Origin: DAIDHZ01 sp965370365
GTDB taxonomy: Bacteria > Chlamydiota > Chlamydiia > Chlamydiales > SM23-39
DNA: 47,742 nucleotides
Direction of reading: 5' to 3'
NCBI GenBank assembly: GCA_965370365.1
Contig: CBDUSP010000004.1
Span: 1-47,742, forward strand
Shown: positions 1-8,469 of the stretch, one piece after another
How the letters are laid out: every line of letters begins with the position of its first letter
Position numbering within the stretch: position 1 is the first letter of the stretch
The notes under the pieces: generated by a model
What the model saw: the letters and a program-made list of their open reading frames with translations, nothing else
What the model was told of the DNA's origin: nothing
Databases searched by the model: none
Made by a program: the position numbers and the translations under genes

Positions 1-292
1 TGCGCCGGCAGGATCGCAGCTGACGCTGCGGCAGGATAGTTCCCGAACGGAAACAAGCTTGAGGGGCAGACATCTCGGTTTGAAAATGAACAGGATCCGC
101 GCGCTTCGCTTGGGCCATAGATCTTTTGAGTTTAAGATTACCTCATCACAACTCTCCGCTAAAAATGAACAGGATCCGCTTCGCTACAGGATCGGCTGCG
201 CCGGCAGGATCGCAGCTGACGCTGCGGCAGGATAGTTCCCGAACGGAAACAGGCTTGAGGGGCAGACATCTCGGTTTGAGAATTAACAGGAA
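1..292. repeat. GC-rich direct repeat, two copies
   Basis: About 95 nt at the left edge (1-96) recur at 197-292 with few changes, an offset of 196 nt. A shorter motif, ATGAACAGGATCCGC, occurs at 86-100 and again at 165-179, so the patch is a nested repeat. Each long copy holds a perfect hairpin CGCAGC/GCTGCG. The composition is richer in G+C than the genes around it. No open frame with recognisable protein was seen on either strand. The repeat runs to the window edge, so its true extent is unknown. It lies just downstream of the 3' end of the ATPase gene on the minus strand. Confidence 0.8.
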
Positions 293-297
293 TTATT

Positions 298-1605
298 TTA
301 ATCGCTTTTCATTGGGAATCGATCCATAAAATATAACGGATAGTTACAGAGGATCCCGTCTTTTTTGAGGTTCATCAAAGAGCCTCTAGAGAGCACAGAG
401 GGAGAGTATTTTTTTTGGTAAACCAAAAGACTCTTTTTCTTCGTTGAGGTTCCAGATTTAACCTCAAGGGGGAAAAGATGTCCTTCCTTTTCTAGAAGAA
501 AGTCCACTTCGGCGTCTCCACCACTTGCCCAGTAGTACAGGGGACTCTCATGAGTCGTTTGCAGACTTTGTGCAACGTAGTTTTCTGTAAATGAACCTTT
601 AAACTCGACAAACATTTTGTCTCCCTCCACAAGGACACGTGCAGGAAGTTTGCACATTGCCCCTAAAAGCCCCACATCGAGGAGATAAACTTTAAACGCT
701 TGTGTGTCGCCATAGCTCTTTAATGGAATTTTAGGAGTGGTAACAAGATGGGTTTTATGGATCAGTTCCGCATCCAATAACCATTGTAGGGCCTCTTCAT
801 AATCACGGGCACGTGCACTTTTGCGGATTGCAGAAAAGATGAATTTTTTATTTTCTTTGCCGAGATGGATAGGAATCGATTCCCAAATTTGTGTAATTTT
901 CATGACAATAGATGCGGGAGCGTGTTTGGCAAAATCATGAACATAGGCCTTGAGAATGTCTTCCTGTGTTTCTCTGACTGCATTTAGATCTTGAGTCTCT
1001 ATATAGCGAAGGAGAGGTTTCGGCATTCCTCCAACGTAGAAGTAGAGTTTGAGAAACTCGATAAGTTGTTGATGATGGGGCTCTTGAAAAGGCTTAAAAG
1101 TTTTCGTCTCTTCTAGCAAACCTCTAAGTTGCGATTTTCCAATTGCATCGAGGAACTCAAGAAAGCTCATAGGAAAAAGATTACAAAAATGGACCTTTCC
1201 AACGGGAAAACCTTTTGTGCTAGACATCTTTACTCCCAAAAGAGATCCTGCTGCGGCAATCGAGTACTCAGGCGCACTCTCACAGAAATACTTGAGACTT
1301 GTCAGCGCATTTGGGCACTCTTGAACCTCGTCGAAAATAATCAATGTATCTTTTGGATCAAATTTCTCGTTTAGGTAGATTTCAAGGTCTCTTACAATCC
1401 GGTGAGGTTTGAGATCTTTCTCGAAGAAATCCTTGATGGTGGGTGTTTCCTCGAAATTGATATAGCAACACCTTTTATATTCTTGATTGCCAAAGGCTTT
1501 GAGAAGATGGGTTTTCCCGACTTGCCGAGCTCCCTGAATTAAAAGGGGCTGCCTTGCAGGATCAGATTTCCACTGAAGGAGGTATTTATAGAGGTCTCTT
1601 TTCAT
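298..1605 (-). CDS. AAA ATPase with DUF4143 domain
   Basis: A 435-aa protein of the archaeal/bacterial ATPase family that pairs an N-terminal AAA module with a C-terminal DUF4143 domain. The Walker A motif GARQVGKTH is at residues 25-33 and the Walker B segment LIIFDEVQE at about 88-96. The C-terminal part contains the family-typical stretch ending in a nuclease-like segment (VDFLLEKEGHLFPLEVKSG). The family is widespread in accessory DNA and its cellular role is poorly defined. ATG start at 1605. It stands alone, separated from mfd by a long hairpin. The length is normal for the family and no frameshift is seen. The family assignment is firm; the function is not known. Confidence 0.88.
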   Translation of the reverse strand: MKRDLYKYLLQWKSDPARQPLLIQGARQVGKTHLLKAFGNQEYKRCCYINFEETPTIKDFFEKDLKPHRIVRDLEIYLNEKFDPKDTLIIFDEVQECPNALTSLKYFCESAPEYSIAAAGSLLGVKMSSTKGFPVGKVHFCNLFPMSFLEFLDAIGKSQLRGLLEETKTFKPFQEPHHQQLIEFLKLYFYVGGMPKPLLRYIETQDLNAVRETQEDILKAYVHDFAKHAPASIVMKITQIWESIPIHLGKENKKFIFSAIRKSARARDYEEALQWLLDAELIHKTHLVTTPKIPLKSYGDTQAFKVYLLDVGLLGAMCKLPARVLVEGDKMFVEFKGSFTENYVAQSLQTTHESPLYYWASGGDAEVDFLLEKEGHLFPLEVKSGTSTKKKSLLVYQKKYSPSVLSRGSLMNLKKDGILCNYPLYFMDRFPMKSD

Positions 1606-1636
1606 GTCTTCATTCTATCATACCCACGTTTTTCCA

Positions 1637-1712
1637 GGGGAATAATGTGATGGATTTCACGTTATTCCCCGGGAATATTGTGAAATCCATCACGTTATTC
1701 CCCGGGAATATT
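1637..1712. repeat. Long hairpin after mfd with embedded direct repeat
   Basis: Two arms of 24 nt (1637-1660 and 1680-1703) are reverse complements with one mismatch, enclosing a 19-nt loop. In addition the 22-nt segment 1658-1679 is repeated exactly at 1691-1712, so the loop sequence is copied after the right arm. The last two bases of the repeat fall in the mfd stop codon. There is no T-run, so it is not a classical intrinsic terminator. It could still end mfd transcription or be a palindromic mobile remnant. Confidence 0.75.
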
Positions 1713-4700
1713 AACCAGTGATTGTCTTAAGTATCTCAATTACAGTGACTTCGAGCTTTTCGGGGCTTTGGATGTCTTTGGGTAAGGGAAGCGTGTGGGA
1801 TTTCTCCTCTTTCCCAACCCTTTTTTGGATGGAGAGAGTGTGCTTTCCAAACTTTAGAAGGGTGAACCTGTGCTCTGCCGCAAAAACGCGGATGCGGGCT
1901 AGATGGTACATCCAAAGAACAGGACGTGGCGCCTCTCCAAAACGATCCTTAATTTCATCTAAAAGATCATCTACATCTTGCAACGCAGCAGCTTCTCCAA
2001 GACGGTAGTAGAGCTCCATACGCAGAGAAACATCATTGATATAGTCTTCAGGGAAACGCGCATCAAAGGGAAACTCCATCTTCGTTTCAAAAAACGATAC
2101 AGGTTTTTTTCGTTTAAGCGATTCAATTGCGCGTTTTAAAAACTTACAGTAGAGATGGAATCCAATGGACGAGACTTGTCCTGATTGCTGCGAGCCCAAG
2201 ATATCTCCAGCTCCTCTAATCTCTAGATCGCGCATAGCAACTTTCATCCCACCACCAAAACCGCTCCCTTCAACAAGCGCATTTAATCGTTTCCGCGCAA
2301 TTTCTGTAAGGCGAACATGCTTTGGGATTAAAAAGTACGTATAGGCGGCGCGGTTCCATCTTCCGACACGTCCGCGCAGTTGATAAAGGTCGGCAAGGCC
2401 ATAGGTATCTGCCCGATCAATGAGCATTGTATTTGCATTGGGGATATCGATCCCACTTTCAATAATTGTCGTTGCAAAGAGAAGATCGATCTCCCCGTGT
2501 TTGAACTTGTGAAAGACTGTGTCAATATCATCTGCATGCAATTGCCCATGAACAACGCCAACGCGCGCTCTTGGAACAAGCTTTTGAATCTCTTCGGCTC
2601 TTCCATAGATGGTCTCCACTCTATTGTGGATATAAAATGCCTGGCCGCCTCGTGCAAATTCTCTTAAAAGTGCATTTTGAACGAGCTCATTTTCATGCTC
2701 TGCGATAATTGTCTTAATTGGTAAACGATCCTGAGGAGGTGTATTGATCACCGACATATCTCGGGCTGAGACAAGCGACATATGCAGCGTTCTTGGAATC
2801 GGCGTTGCAGAAAGAGTTAACGAATCCACGCCCACTTTCATCTTCTTTAAATGCTCTTTTGATCGAACCCCAAAGCGCTGCTCTTCATCGACAATCAGAA
2901 AACCAAGATCTTTGAAAAGAACATCCTTGGAAAGCAGTCTGTGCGTTCCAATGAGAATGTCGACCTCTCCTTTTTGGAGCTTTTCAAGGGTGATTTTGAT
3001 TTGCTTTGGTGTGCGAAAGCGTGAAACAACCTCGATGTTTATAGGAAACTGATTCATCCTTTGAGAAAATGTTTCAAAATGCTGCATGGCAAGAATAGTT
3101 GTTGGAACAAGCACAGCAACTTGCTTTCCCCCATCTGAGACAGCTTTAAACGCAGCGCGCATGGCAACTTCTGTTTTTCCATAGCCAACATCGCCGCAGA
3201 TCAAACGATCCATCGGCTTATCTGACATCATGTCTTGTTTGAGATCATGGATTGCAAGGATCTGATCTTCTGTCTCCTCGTAGGGAAACTCTCTTTCAAA
3301 CTGCTCGAGATTCTTTCCATCAGGTGGAAATTTTAAGCCTCCTTTGATCTCTCTTTCAGCTTGAGCGCGCAAAAGATCATTTGCATACCCAACAATTTGA
3401 GAGGTTGCATTATCGCGCACTTTTTGCCAGCGCTTTGTTCCAAGCTCACTCAGTTTTGGCCCTTCCTCGCTCGACCCAATGTAGCGCGAGACAAGATACG
3501 ATTGAGAAAGGGGAACGAAAAGTTTACTCCCTCCAGAGTATTCGATCATTAAAAACTCTGTTTCAGCTCCAAGATGGTTTTTTTGCTTTTCCATCCCAAG
3601 GAACTTTCCAATCCCGCTGTGATAGTGAACAACAAGGCTCCCTGGATCTAAATCATGAAATTCAAAGGGGAGAGTATGATGAGAGCTTCTCCACTTTTGC
3701 CGACGCACAGGCACTTTCCCCGACATCGTGCTATTTGCGATAAAGGAAGCTTGTAAGTCTGAGACGCTAAACGAAGAGCTAAGAGAGCCTCTTTCAAACG
3801 ATACGTTTTGAAGCTGTCCTATCTGTTTTTTAACTTCGTCTTCTTGAGTCTTGTTTTGATTGATGAAGGTAAGGGACGTTTCTTTTGTCTCTTGAGTTAC
3901 GTCTTCAAGCTTTACAAAAGGATGAAAAAAGCGCTTTGCTTCAAAGGTGTGATCAAAGACATCAAAGGAGATGTTTTGAAAGTGTTTTTCCCTTGCTCCT
4001 GGTTTTGTATTTGCTGATAGCTCTTCAATGCTCTGTGAAGTGCAAAAAACGTGGGAATCAAACCGTTTGATTGCGTCTTCAAAGGGGGTAAAAAAGGGTC
4101 CCCGAGCACCTGGCATGTTTTTTAAGGCAACAAGACTCTCTTCGATTGCAACAAGATCGTCCCAGAAGATCCAGGGTGTCTCTAAAAAATCAAAAATCGA
4201 ACTTAACTGCTCTTCCTTTTGAAGAAAGGAGAGCTCGTCAGCTGGCGTTAAGAAAAAAGAATCGACTTTCCCCGTCGATTTTTGCCCCACTGGATCAAAG
4301 CTGCGGATGTTTTCAATCGTATCCCCAAAAAACTCTACGCGGAAGGGCTCACTTGCAGAGATAGGAAAAAGATCGACAATGCCGCCTCGCATCGCAAACT
4401 CTCCCTTGTCAGAGACAACTTTTTGGGGGGTGTATCCAAGAGTTCTTAAAACTTTGGAAAGCGTATCAAAGGGGAGTTGCATTCCTTTTTTCCAGGTAGT
4501 CAAAAGAGGAGAGAGGGTGTTTTTAGAAATGGTTTTTTGTAGCAGCGAAACAAGCGGGCAAAGGACAACTGAAGGTGTTTTTTTCTTTGTAAGAAGAGCA
4601 AGCGCCTCAAAGCGCTTTCCCAAAATATCAGGACTTGGAGGGATCTCTTCTCCGGGAAGCGTCTCCCATGCCGGAAATTCAATCGGTGGATCATCATTAA

Positions 4701-4902
4701 ATGTGGAAAGGTCATTAAATAAAAGATCTTCTCGCACACCTCCTGTAATTAAAAGAACGGATTTCCCCGTTGCTTTTACAATAAGCCTTGCAAGAAGCGC
4801 TTTTGTAGGGGCCGTAAGACCCTCAAAAAGAAAAGAATTCTCTTTTGCAAGGAGTTCTTTAAGCAAGATTAGAGAAGGGCTTTTTTCGATCAAGTCTAAC
4901 AT
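1711..4902 (-). CDS. mfd: Transcription-repair coupling factor Mfd
   Basis: A 1063-aa superfamily 2 translocase that removes RNA polymerase stalled at DNA lesions and recruits the UvrABC excision machinery. Domains in order: UvrB-like N-terminus, CarD-type RNA-polymerase interaction domain near residues 420-440 (SLVVHYHSGIGKFLG), Walker A GDVGYGKTEVA near 567, DEEQRFG near 670, SATPIPRT near 698, a helicase C-terminal domain with the RGRVGR motif, and the C-terminal TRCF domain. Length is normal. The ATG at 4902 overlaps the alaS stop by seven bases (ATGTTAG), pointing to translational coupling. alaS-mfd is also the order known in Chlamydia. Identification is secure. Confidence 0.98.
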   Translation of the reverse strand: MLDLIEKSPSLILLKELLAKENSFLFEGLTAPTKALLARLIVKATGKSVLLITGGVREDLLFNDLSTFNDDPPIEFPAWETLPGEEIPPSPDILGKRFEALALLTKKKTPSVVLCPLVSLLQKTISKNTLSPLLTTWKKGMQLPFDTLSKVLRTLGYTPQKVVSDKGEFAMRGGIVDLFPISASEPFRVEFFGDTIENIRSFDPVGQKSTGKVDSFFLTPADELSFLQKEEQLSSIFDFLETPWIFWDDLVAIEESLVALKNMPGARGPFFTPFEDAIKRFDSHVFCTSQSIEELSANTKPGAREKHFQNISFDVFDHTFEAKRFFHPFVKLEDVTQETKETSLTFINQNKTQEDEVKKQIGQLQNVSFERGSLSSSFSVSDLQASFIANSTMSGKVPVRRQKWRSSHHTLPFEFHDLDPGSLVVHYHSGIGKFLGMEKQKNHLGAETEFLMIEYSGGSKLFVPLSQSYLVSRYIGSSEEGPKLSELGTKRWQKVRDNATSQIVGYANDLLRAQAEREIKGGLKFPPDGKNLEQFEREFPYEETEDQILAIHDLKQDMMSDKPMDRLICGDVGYGKTEVAMRAAFKAVSDGGKQVAVLVPTTILAMQHFETFSQRMNQFPINIEVVSRFRTPKQIKITLEKLQKGEVDILIGTHRLLSKDVLFKDLGFLIVDEEQRFGVRSKEHLKKMKVGVDSLTLSATPIPRTLHMSLVSARDMSVINTPPQDRLPIKTIIAEHENELVQNALLREFARGGQAFYIHNRVETIYGRAEEIQKLVPRARVGVVHGQLHADDIDTVFHKFKHGEIDLLFATTIIESGIDIPNANTMLIDRADTYGLADLYQLRGRVGRWNRAAYTYFLIPKHVRLTEIARKRLNALVEGSGFGGGMKVAMRDLEIRGAGDILGSQQSGQVSSIGFHLYCKFLKRAIESLKRKKPVSFFETKMEFPFDARFPEDYINDVSLRMELYYRLGEAAALQDVDDLLDEIKDRFGEAPRPVLWMYHLARIRVFAAEHRFTLLKFGKHTLSIQKRVGKEEKSHTLPLPKDIQSPEKLEVTVIEILKTITG

Positions 4903-7505
4903 TTAATCAATTGTCGGATTTTCTCAAGGGCCTTTGGAATTCCTGCCGGGTTTTTGCCACCTGCTTGCGCAAGGTTAGGTCTTCCACCACCACCACCTTG
5001 AATCAAGGGAGCTGCTTCCTTAATAAGCGCGCCAGCCTGGATTTTTGCTTTCACAAGATCATCAGACACTGCAACAAGAAGTTGGCATCGATCATCTTTT
5101 TTAGATCCAAGCGCAACAACGCCGGACTTCAGACTTTGAATGAGACTTTGCGCGAAAGAAGCCATCTCTTCTGGTTCAAGAGGAACCTCCTGAGCCACTA
5201 GAAAACTTTCCCCGAAAGACTCTTTTTTTGAGAGGCTTTGCTCTAAGAGCTCTTTGATTTGGGCTTTACGCATCTCTTTTACTTGAGATAAAAAGCGCTT
5301 GTTCTCTTCTTGAAGATGCATGATTTTTTCGAGCATATTTTGAGGCGGGATTTTTAGAAGTTTTGCAGCATCAAGAAGAGCGTCTTCTTGCCTCTGCACA
5401 AACGCTTCTGCGTATTTGCCAGTCACAACCTCAATTCTTCGAACACCTGCTGCAATGCTGCTCTCTTTAAGGATTTTGAAGAGACCAATTGTTCCAACTT
5501 CATTCGTATGCGTTCCTCCGCAAAGCTCTTTGGATACCCCAACATCAACAACCCTCACTTTGGCGCCATATTTCTCCCCGAAAAACTGCTTAATGTCAGA
5601 GCGCTTTTGCGCCTCAGCGTAGGTTAATTCATAGGTGGATACATCAGAGCAAGCGCGGATGATTCCATTAACGCGATTCTCAATTAGTCGTATCTCACTT
5701 AACCCAAGCGACTTATGATGATTAAAGTCAAAGCGAAAGCGCGTGGCCTCAACTAAGGAACCCGCTTGTTTGATGTGACTTCCAAGGATTTCTTGCAGAG
5801 CAAGATGTAGAAGGTGCGTTGCGGTGTGGTTATTTTCGATCTCCTGCCTTCGTGTCGTGTCGATGGAGGCATCTACTTTATCTCCCTTTTTTAAACAACC
5901 CTCTTCCATCCTTCCTAGGTGAGCAATTACACCAGGGAAAGGACTTGTTGTATCTTCGACGATAAACTGATGGCCTTGCTTAGAGATAATGCCCGTGTCA
6001 CCAACTTGACCGCCCATTTCGGCATAAAACGGGGTAATATCTAGAAGCAGGATACCACTTCCCTCGATAACATCTGTAAACTTGCCATCGACAATGATCC
6101 CAAGAATATGCGCATCCGTTGCTTTTTCCTTATACCCAACAAATGCACAGGGTTTATGCACACGCGTGTAATCTTGAAAAAAGTTCGCATCGAATTCTTG
6201 TGCTGTTTTTTTGTGGGCTTTTTTTGATTTTTCTTTAGCTTCTTCCTCAAGCACATGGAATTTGGCAAGATCAATTTTCAGATGCTCGTCTTTTGCAATG
6301 AGCTCAATTTCTTCCAAAGGGAAGCCATAGGTATCTTTGAGTTTAAAGGCATCGTCTCCTGAAATCTTTCCCTTTGAGGAAGCGATCACTTGATTCAAAA
6401 GATTGCCTCCGCGCTCTAATGTGCGGATAAAGGACTCTTCTTCGAGGGTTAAAATTTCCTCGATGCGACCTTTTGCATCGTTTAGTTCGGGAAAGTCCTC
6501 TCCCATGCACGACACAAGCTGTGGGAGGATTTTCCCCAAAAAGGGCTTTTGCAAACCAAGGGTTCTTCCATAACGAACAGCTCTCCGTAAAACCTTTCTT
6601 AAAATGTAGCCCCGATCAGTGTTGCTTGGCTGCACGCCATCAGCGATCGCAAAAGAAAGCGTGCGGATGTGATCAGAAATGACTTGGAATGCGGGCGCCA
6701 TCGTTTTGTTTTCAGGATCGTATTTTTTGCCAGAAATCCCTTCTACTTCCGCAATTAAAGAGCGCAGAATGTCTGTTTGGAAAACGGTATCTACGTCCAT
6801 TTTGAGAGAAACAACCCGCTCAAGTCCCGCTCCCGCATCGACCGACTGTTTGGGTAGCGGCTCCATGGTCCCATCGTTTGCTTTTTCATATTGCATGAAG
6901 ACGAGATTCCAAAACTCAAAGTAGCGCTCTCCTAAAATATCGTCTTGGGGACCTTTTGCATTGCCATACTTATCTCCCCGATCGTAGAGGAGCTCTGTGC
7001 ATGGACCACAAGGGCCGACATCTCCCATGGTCCAGAAGTTATCTTTTTCTCCAAGACGGACGATGCGCTTCACAGGCATGTGCTCTTCCCAAAGAGCAAA
7101 CGCTTCATCATCGTCTTTGAAAACAGAAACCCAGATTTTCTCAGGATCGAGCTGAAAGATATTTGTTGTAACGTCCCAAGCAAAGGCGATTGCTTCTTTC
7201 TTAAAGTAGTCGCCAAATGAAAAGTTGCCGAGCATTTCAAAAAAGGTAAGGTGGCGCGTTGTGTGTCCTACGTTATCAAGGTCGTTATGCTTTCCGCCTA
7301 CGCGCACACACTTTTGGCTGGAGGTGGCGCGTGTATAGTCGCGCTTTGATTGCCCTAAGAAAACGTCTTTGAACTGATTCATCCCCGCGTTGATAAAAAG
7401 CAGCGTTGGATCGTCATGGGGAATGACAGGGGAGGAGGGGATAATCGCGTGTCCCTTTGATTGAAAATATTTTAAAAAGGCCCTGCGGACTTCTTGGGAG
7501 AGCAT
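4896..7505 (-). CDS. alaS: Alanyl-tRNA synthetase
   Basis: An 869-aa class II synthetase that charges tRNA-Ala in the cytoplasm. The N-terminal catalytic core shows the family segments INAGMNQFKD and NVGHTTRHLTFFEMLGNFS. The editing domain has the zinc-binding HTATHLLH motif near residue 558 and CGGTH near 659, which together remove mischarged Ser or Gly. The C-terminal C-Ala domain ends with the glycine-rich segment QGGGGGRPNLAQAGG. Length is typical for bacteria. ATG at 7505. mfd follows with a seven-base overlap. Confidence 0.99.
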   Translation of the reverse strand: MLSQEVRRAFLKYFQSKGHAIIPSSPVIPHDDPTLLFINAGMNQFKDVFLGQSKRDYTRATSSQKCVRVGGKHNDLDNVGHTTRHLTFFEMLGNFSFGDYFKKEAIAFAWDVTTNIFQLDPEKIWVSVFKDDDEAFALWEEHMPVKRIVRLGEKDNFWTMGDVGPCGPCTELLYDRGDKYGNAKGPQDDILGERYFEFWNLVFMQYEKANDGTMEPLPKQSVDAGAGLERVVSLKMDVDTVFQTDILRSLIAEVEGISGKKYDPENKTMAPAFQVISDHIRTLSFAIADGVQPSNTDRGYILRKVLRRAVRYGRTLGLQKPFLGKILPQLVSCMGEDFPELNDAKGRIEEILTLEEESFIRTLERGGNLLNQVIASSKGKISGDDAFKLKDTYGFPLEEIELIAKDEHLKIDLAKFHVLEEEAKEKSKKAHKKTAQEFDANFFQDYTRVHKPCAFVGYKEKATDAHILGIIVDGKFTDVIEGSGILLLDITPFYAEMGGQVGDTGIISKQGHQFIVEDTTSPFPGVIAHLGRMEEGCLKKGDKVDASIDTTRRQEIENNHTATHLLHLALQEILGSHIKQAGSLVEATRFRFDFNHHKSLGLSEIRLIENRVNGIIRACSDVSTYELTYAEAQKRSDIKQFFGEKYGAKVRVVDVGVSKELCGGTHTNEVGTIGLFKILKESSIAAGVRRIEVVTGKYAEAFVQRQEDALLDAAKLLKIPPQNMLEKIMHLQEENKRFLSQVKEMRKAQIKELLEQSLSKKESFGESFLVAQEVPLEPEEMASFAQSLIQSLKSGVVALGSKKDDRCQLLVAVSDDLVKAKIQAGALIKEAAPLIQGGGGGRPNLAQAGGKNPAGIPKALEKIRQLIKC

Positions 7506-7543
7506 AGATACCTCGGGAAAATGGCTCTATGATATCAACGTTT

Positions 7544-7573
7544 TGGATAAAAGTCACGAGGTAGTGTCGTCAA
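7544..7573 (-). promoter_or_regulatory. Possible sigma70-type promoter of alaS
   Basis: On the minus strand, TTGACG (7573-7568) is followed 18 nt later by TATCCA (7549-7544), about 40 nt upstream of the alaS start. The -35 box matches five of six consensus positions; the -10 box is weak. Reported as a candidate only. Confidence 0.3.
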
Positions 7574-7586
7574 TTTCTGGTGGAAG

Positions 7587-8459
7587 TTAAAAACCAACGA
7601 GAAATGAGGCTCCGAATGAATTTCGGCTATTGAGTCGTGAGTTGAAAGAGGTGCGATCATTTCCCCACACATGCTGATAGAAAATTTCTACAGATGAGCG
7701 GATGGATGGAAAGGTTTTCCCTGCAGTTAAAATGACCTCGGGGAGGATTTTTGTGTTGGAAAACTTACTCTTTGTTGACACAGTTGTTGAAGCAGAGCCA
7801 TTTCCATTTACTGGGGCTGTCCCTGATCCATTACTTGGAAGAACGGAGTTGAGGTTGAAGTTTTTGACGATGACGTGGTTTCTTTGGTGAGACAGCTGAA
7901 CACCTGGCTTAAATCCCAGGAACATATCGCAAATAGGTCTGAACTCTAGATGGGCGACAAGGTCAAATCCATAGGCTTGATCAAAGATTACTTTCCATTG
8001 TAGCCCTTCGATAATTCCTCCGCTTGATCGCAAAGATGCGTTAGGATAGTAGCAAAACCCAAGCTCTGCACCGAGTCGGATTCGATCAGAAATAGCCAGA
8101 AGACCTCCCCCGAACCCTCTTCCCCCGACGCCGCCACTGGTTGTTGTGTTGCTTGTCAGGACATCTAAAAGGCCATTGATAAGAGGCGAGGATGCAAGCA
8201 TGTCATCACCAGACTCAAGCCAGCTATATGAGAGGGAAAGGCCAAAGTATACTGGCCTTAGACAGGGATATGGGTCTTGTTGCTCTTTTGAGGAATATTG
8301 TAGAGATCCTACGCTTGCTTCATAAAGAATCGTTTCTTGAGGAGATACTGAGTTTCCTTGAGGCTGTGTTGAGACACTTGTCGTGTGCTCTTCTTGCAAA
8401 GTCTCATTCGGCTCTTGGCAAATCGCAGTACATGCGAACAATAAAAATAATAGCTTCAT
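7587..8459 (-). CDS. Outer-membrane beta-barrel protein, family uncertain
   Basis: A 290-aa protein with a Sec signal peptide (MKLLFLLFACTAICQE) and a C-terminal aromatic ending (FGASFLVGF), the usual signature of an outer-membrane barrel recognised by BamA. The mature part has alternating hydrophobic strands and a low-complexity Gly/Ser/Asn loop near residues 210-225 (SNGSGTAPVNGNGSAS). The N-terminal third is Gln/Glu/Ser-rich. It begins 10 nt after the TpsA gene on the same strand, so the two are probably co-transcribed and may act together at the surface. It resembles chlamydial and Legionella porin-like proteins only in general layout; I do not recognise the exact family. Confidence 0.8.
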   Translation of the reverse strand: MKLLFLLFACTAICQEPNETLQEEHTTSVSTQPQGNSVSPQETILYEASVGSLQYSSKEQQDPYPCLRPVYFGLSLSYSWLESGDDMLASSPLINGLLDVLTSNTTTSGGVGGRGFGGGLLAISDRIRLGAELGFCYYPNASLRSSGGIIEGLQWKVIFDQAYGFDLVAHLEFRPICDMFLGFKPGVQLSHQRNHVIVKNFNLNSVLPSNGSGTAPVNGNGSASTTVSTKSKFSNTKILPEVILTAGKTFPSIRSSVEIFYQHVWGNDRTSFNSRLNSRNSFGASFLVGF

Positions 8460-8469
8460 GAGCTTTTAT

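Noticed and set aside
1..292. CRISPR array
   Set aside because: Only two long unequal copies, no regular short repeats and spacers, and no cas genes in the window.
4307..4906. 199-codon plus-strand frame
   Set aside because: Antisense to mfd, which has complete domains and motifs on the other strand.
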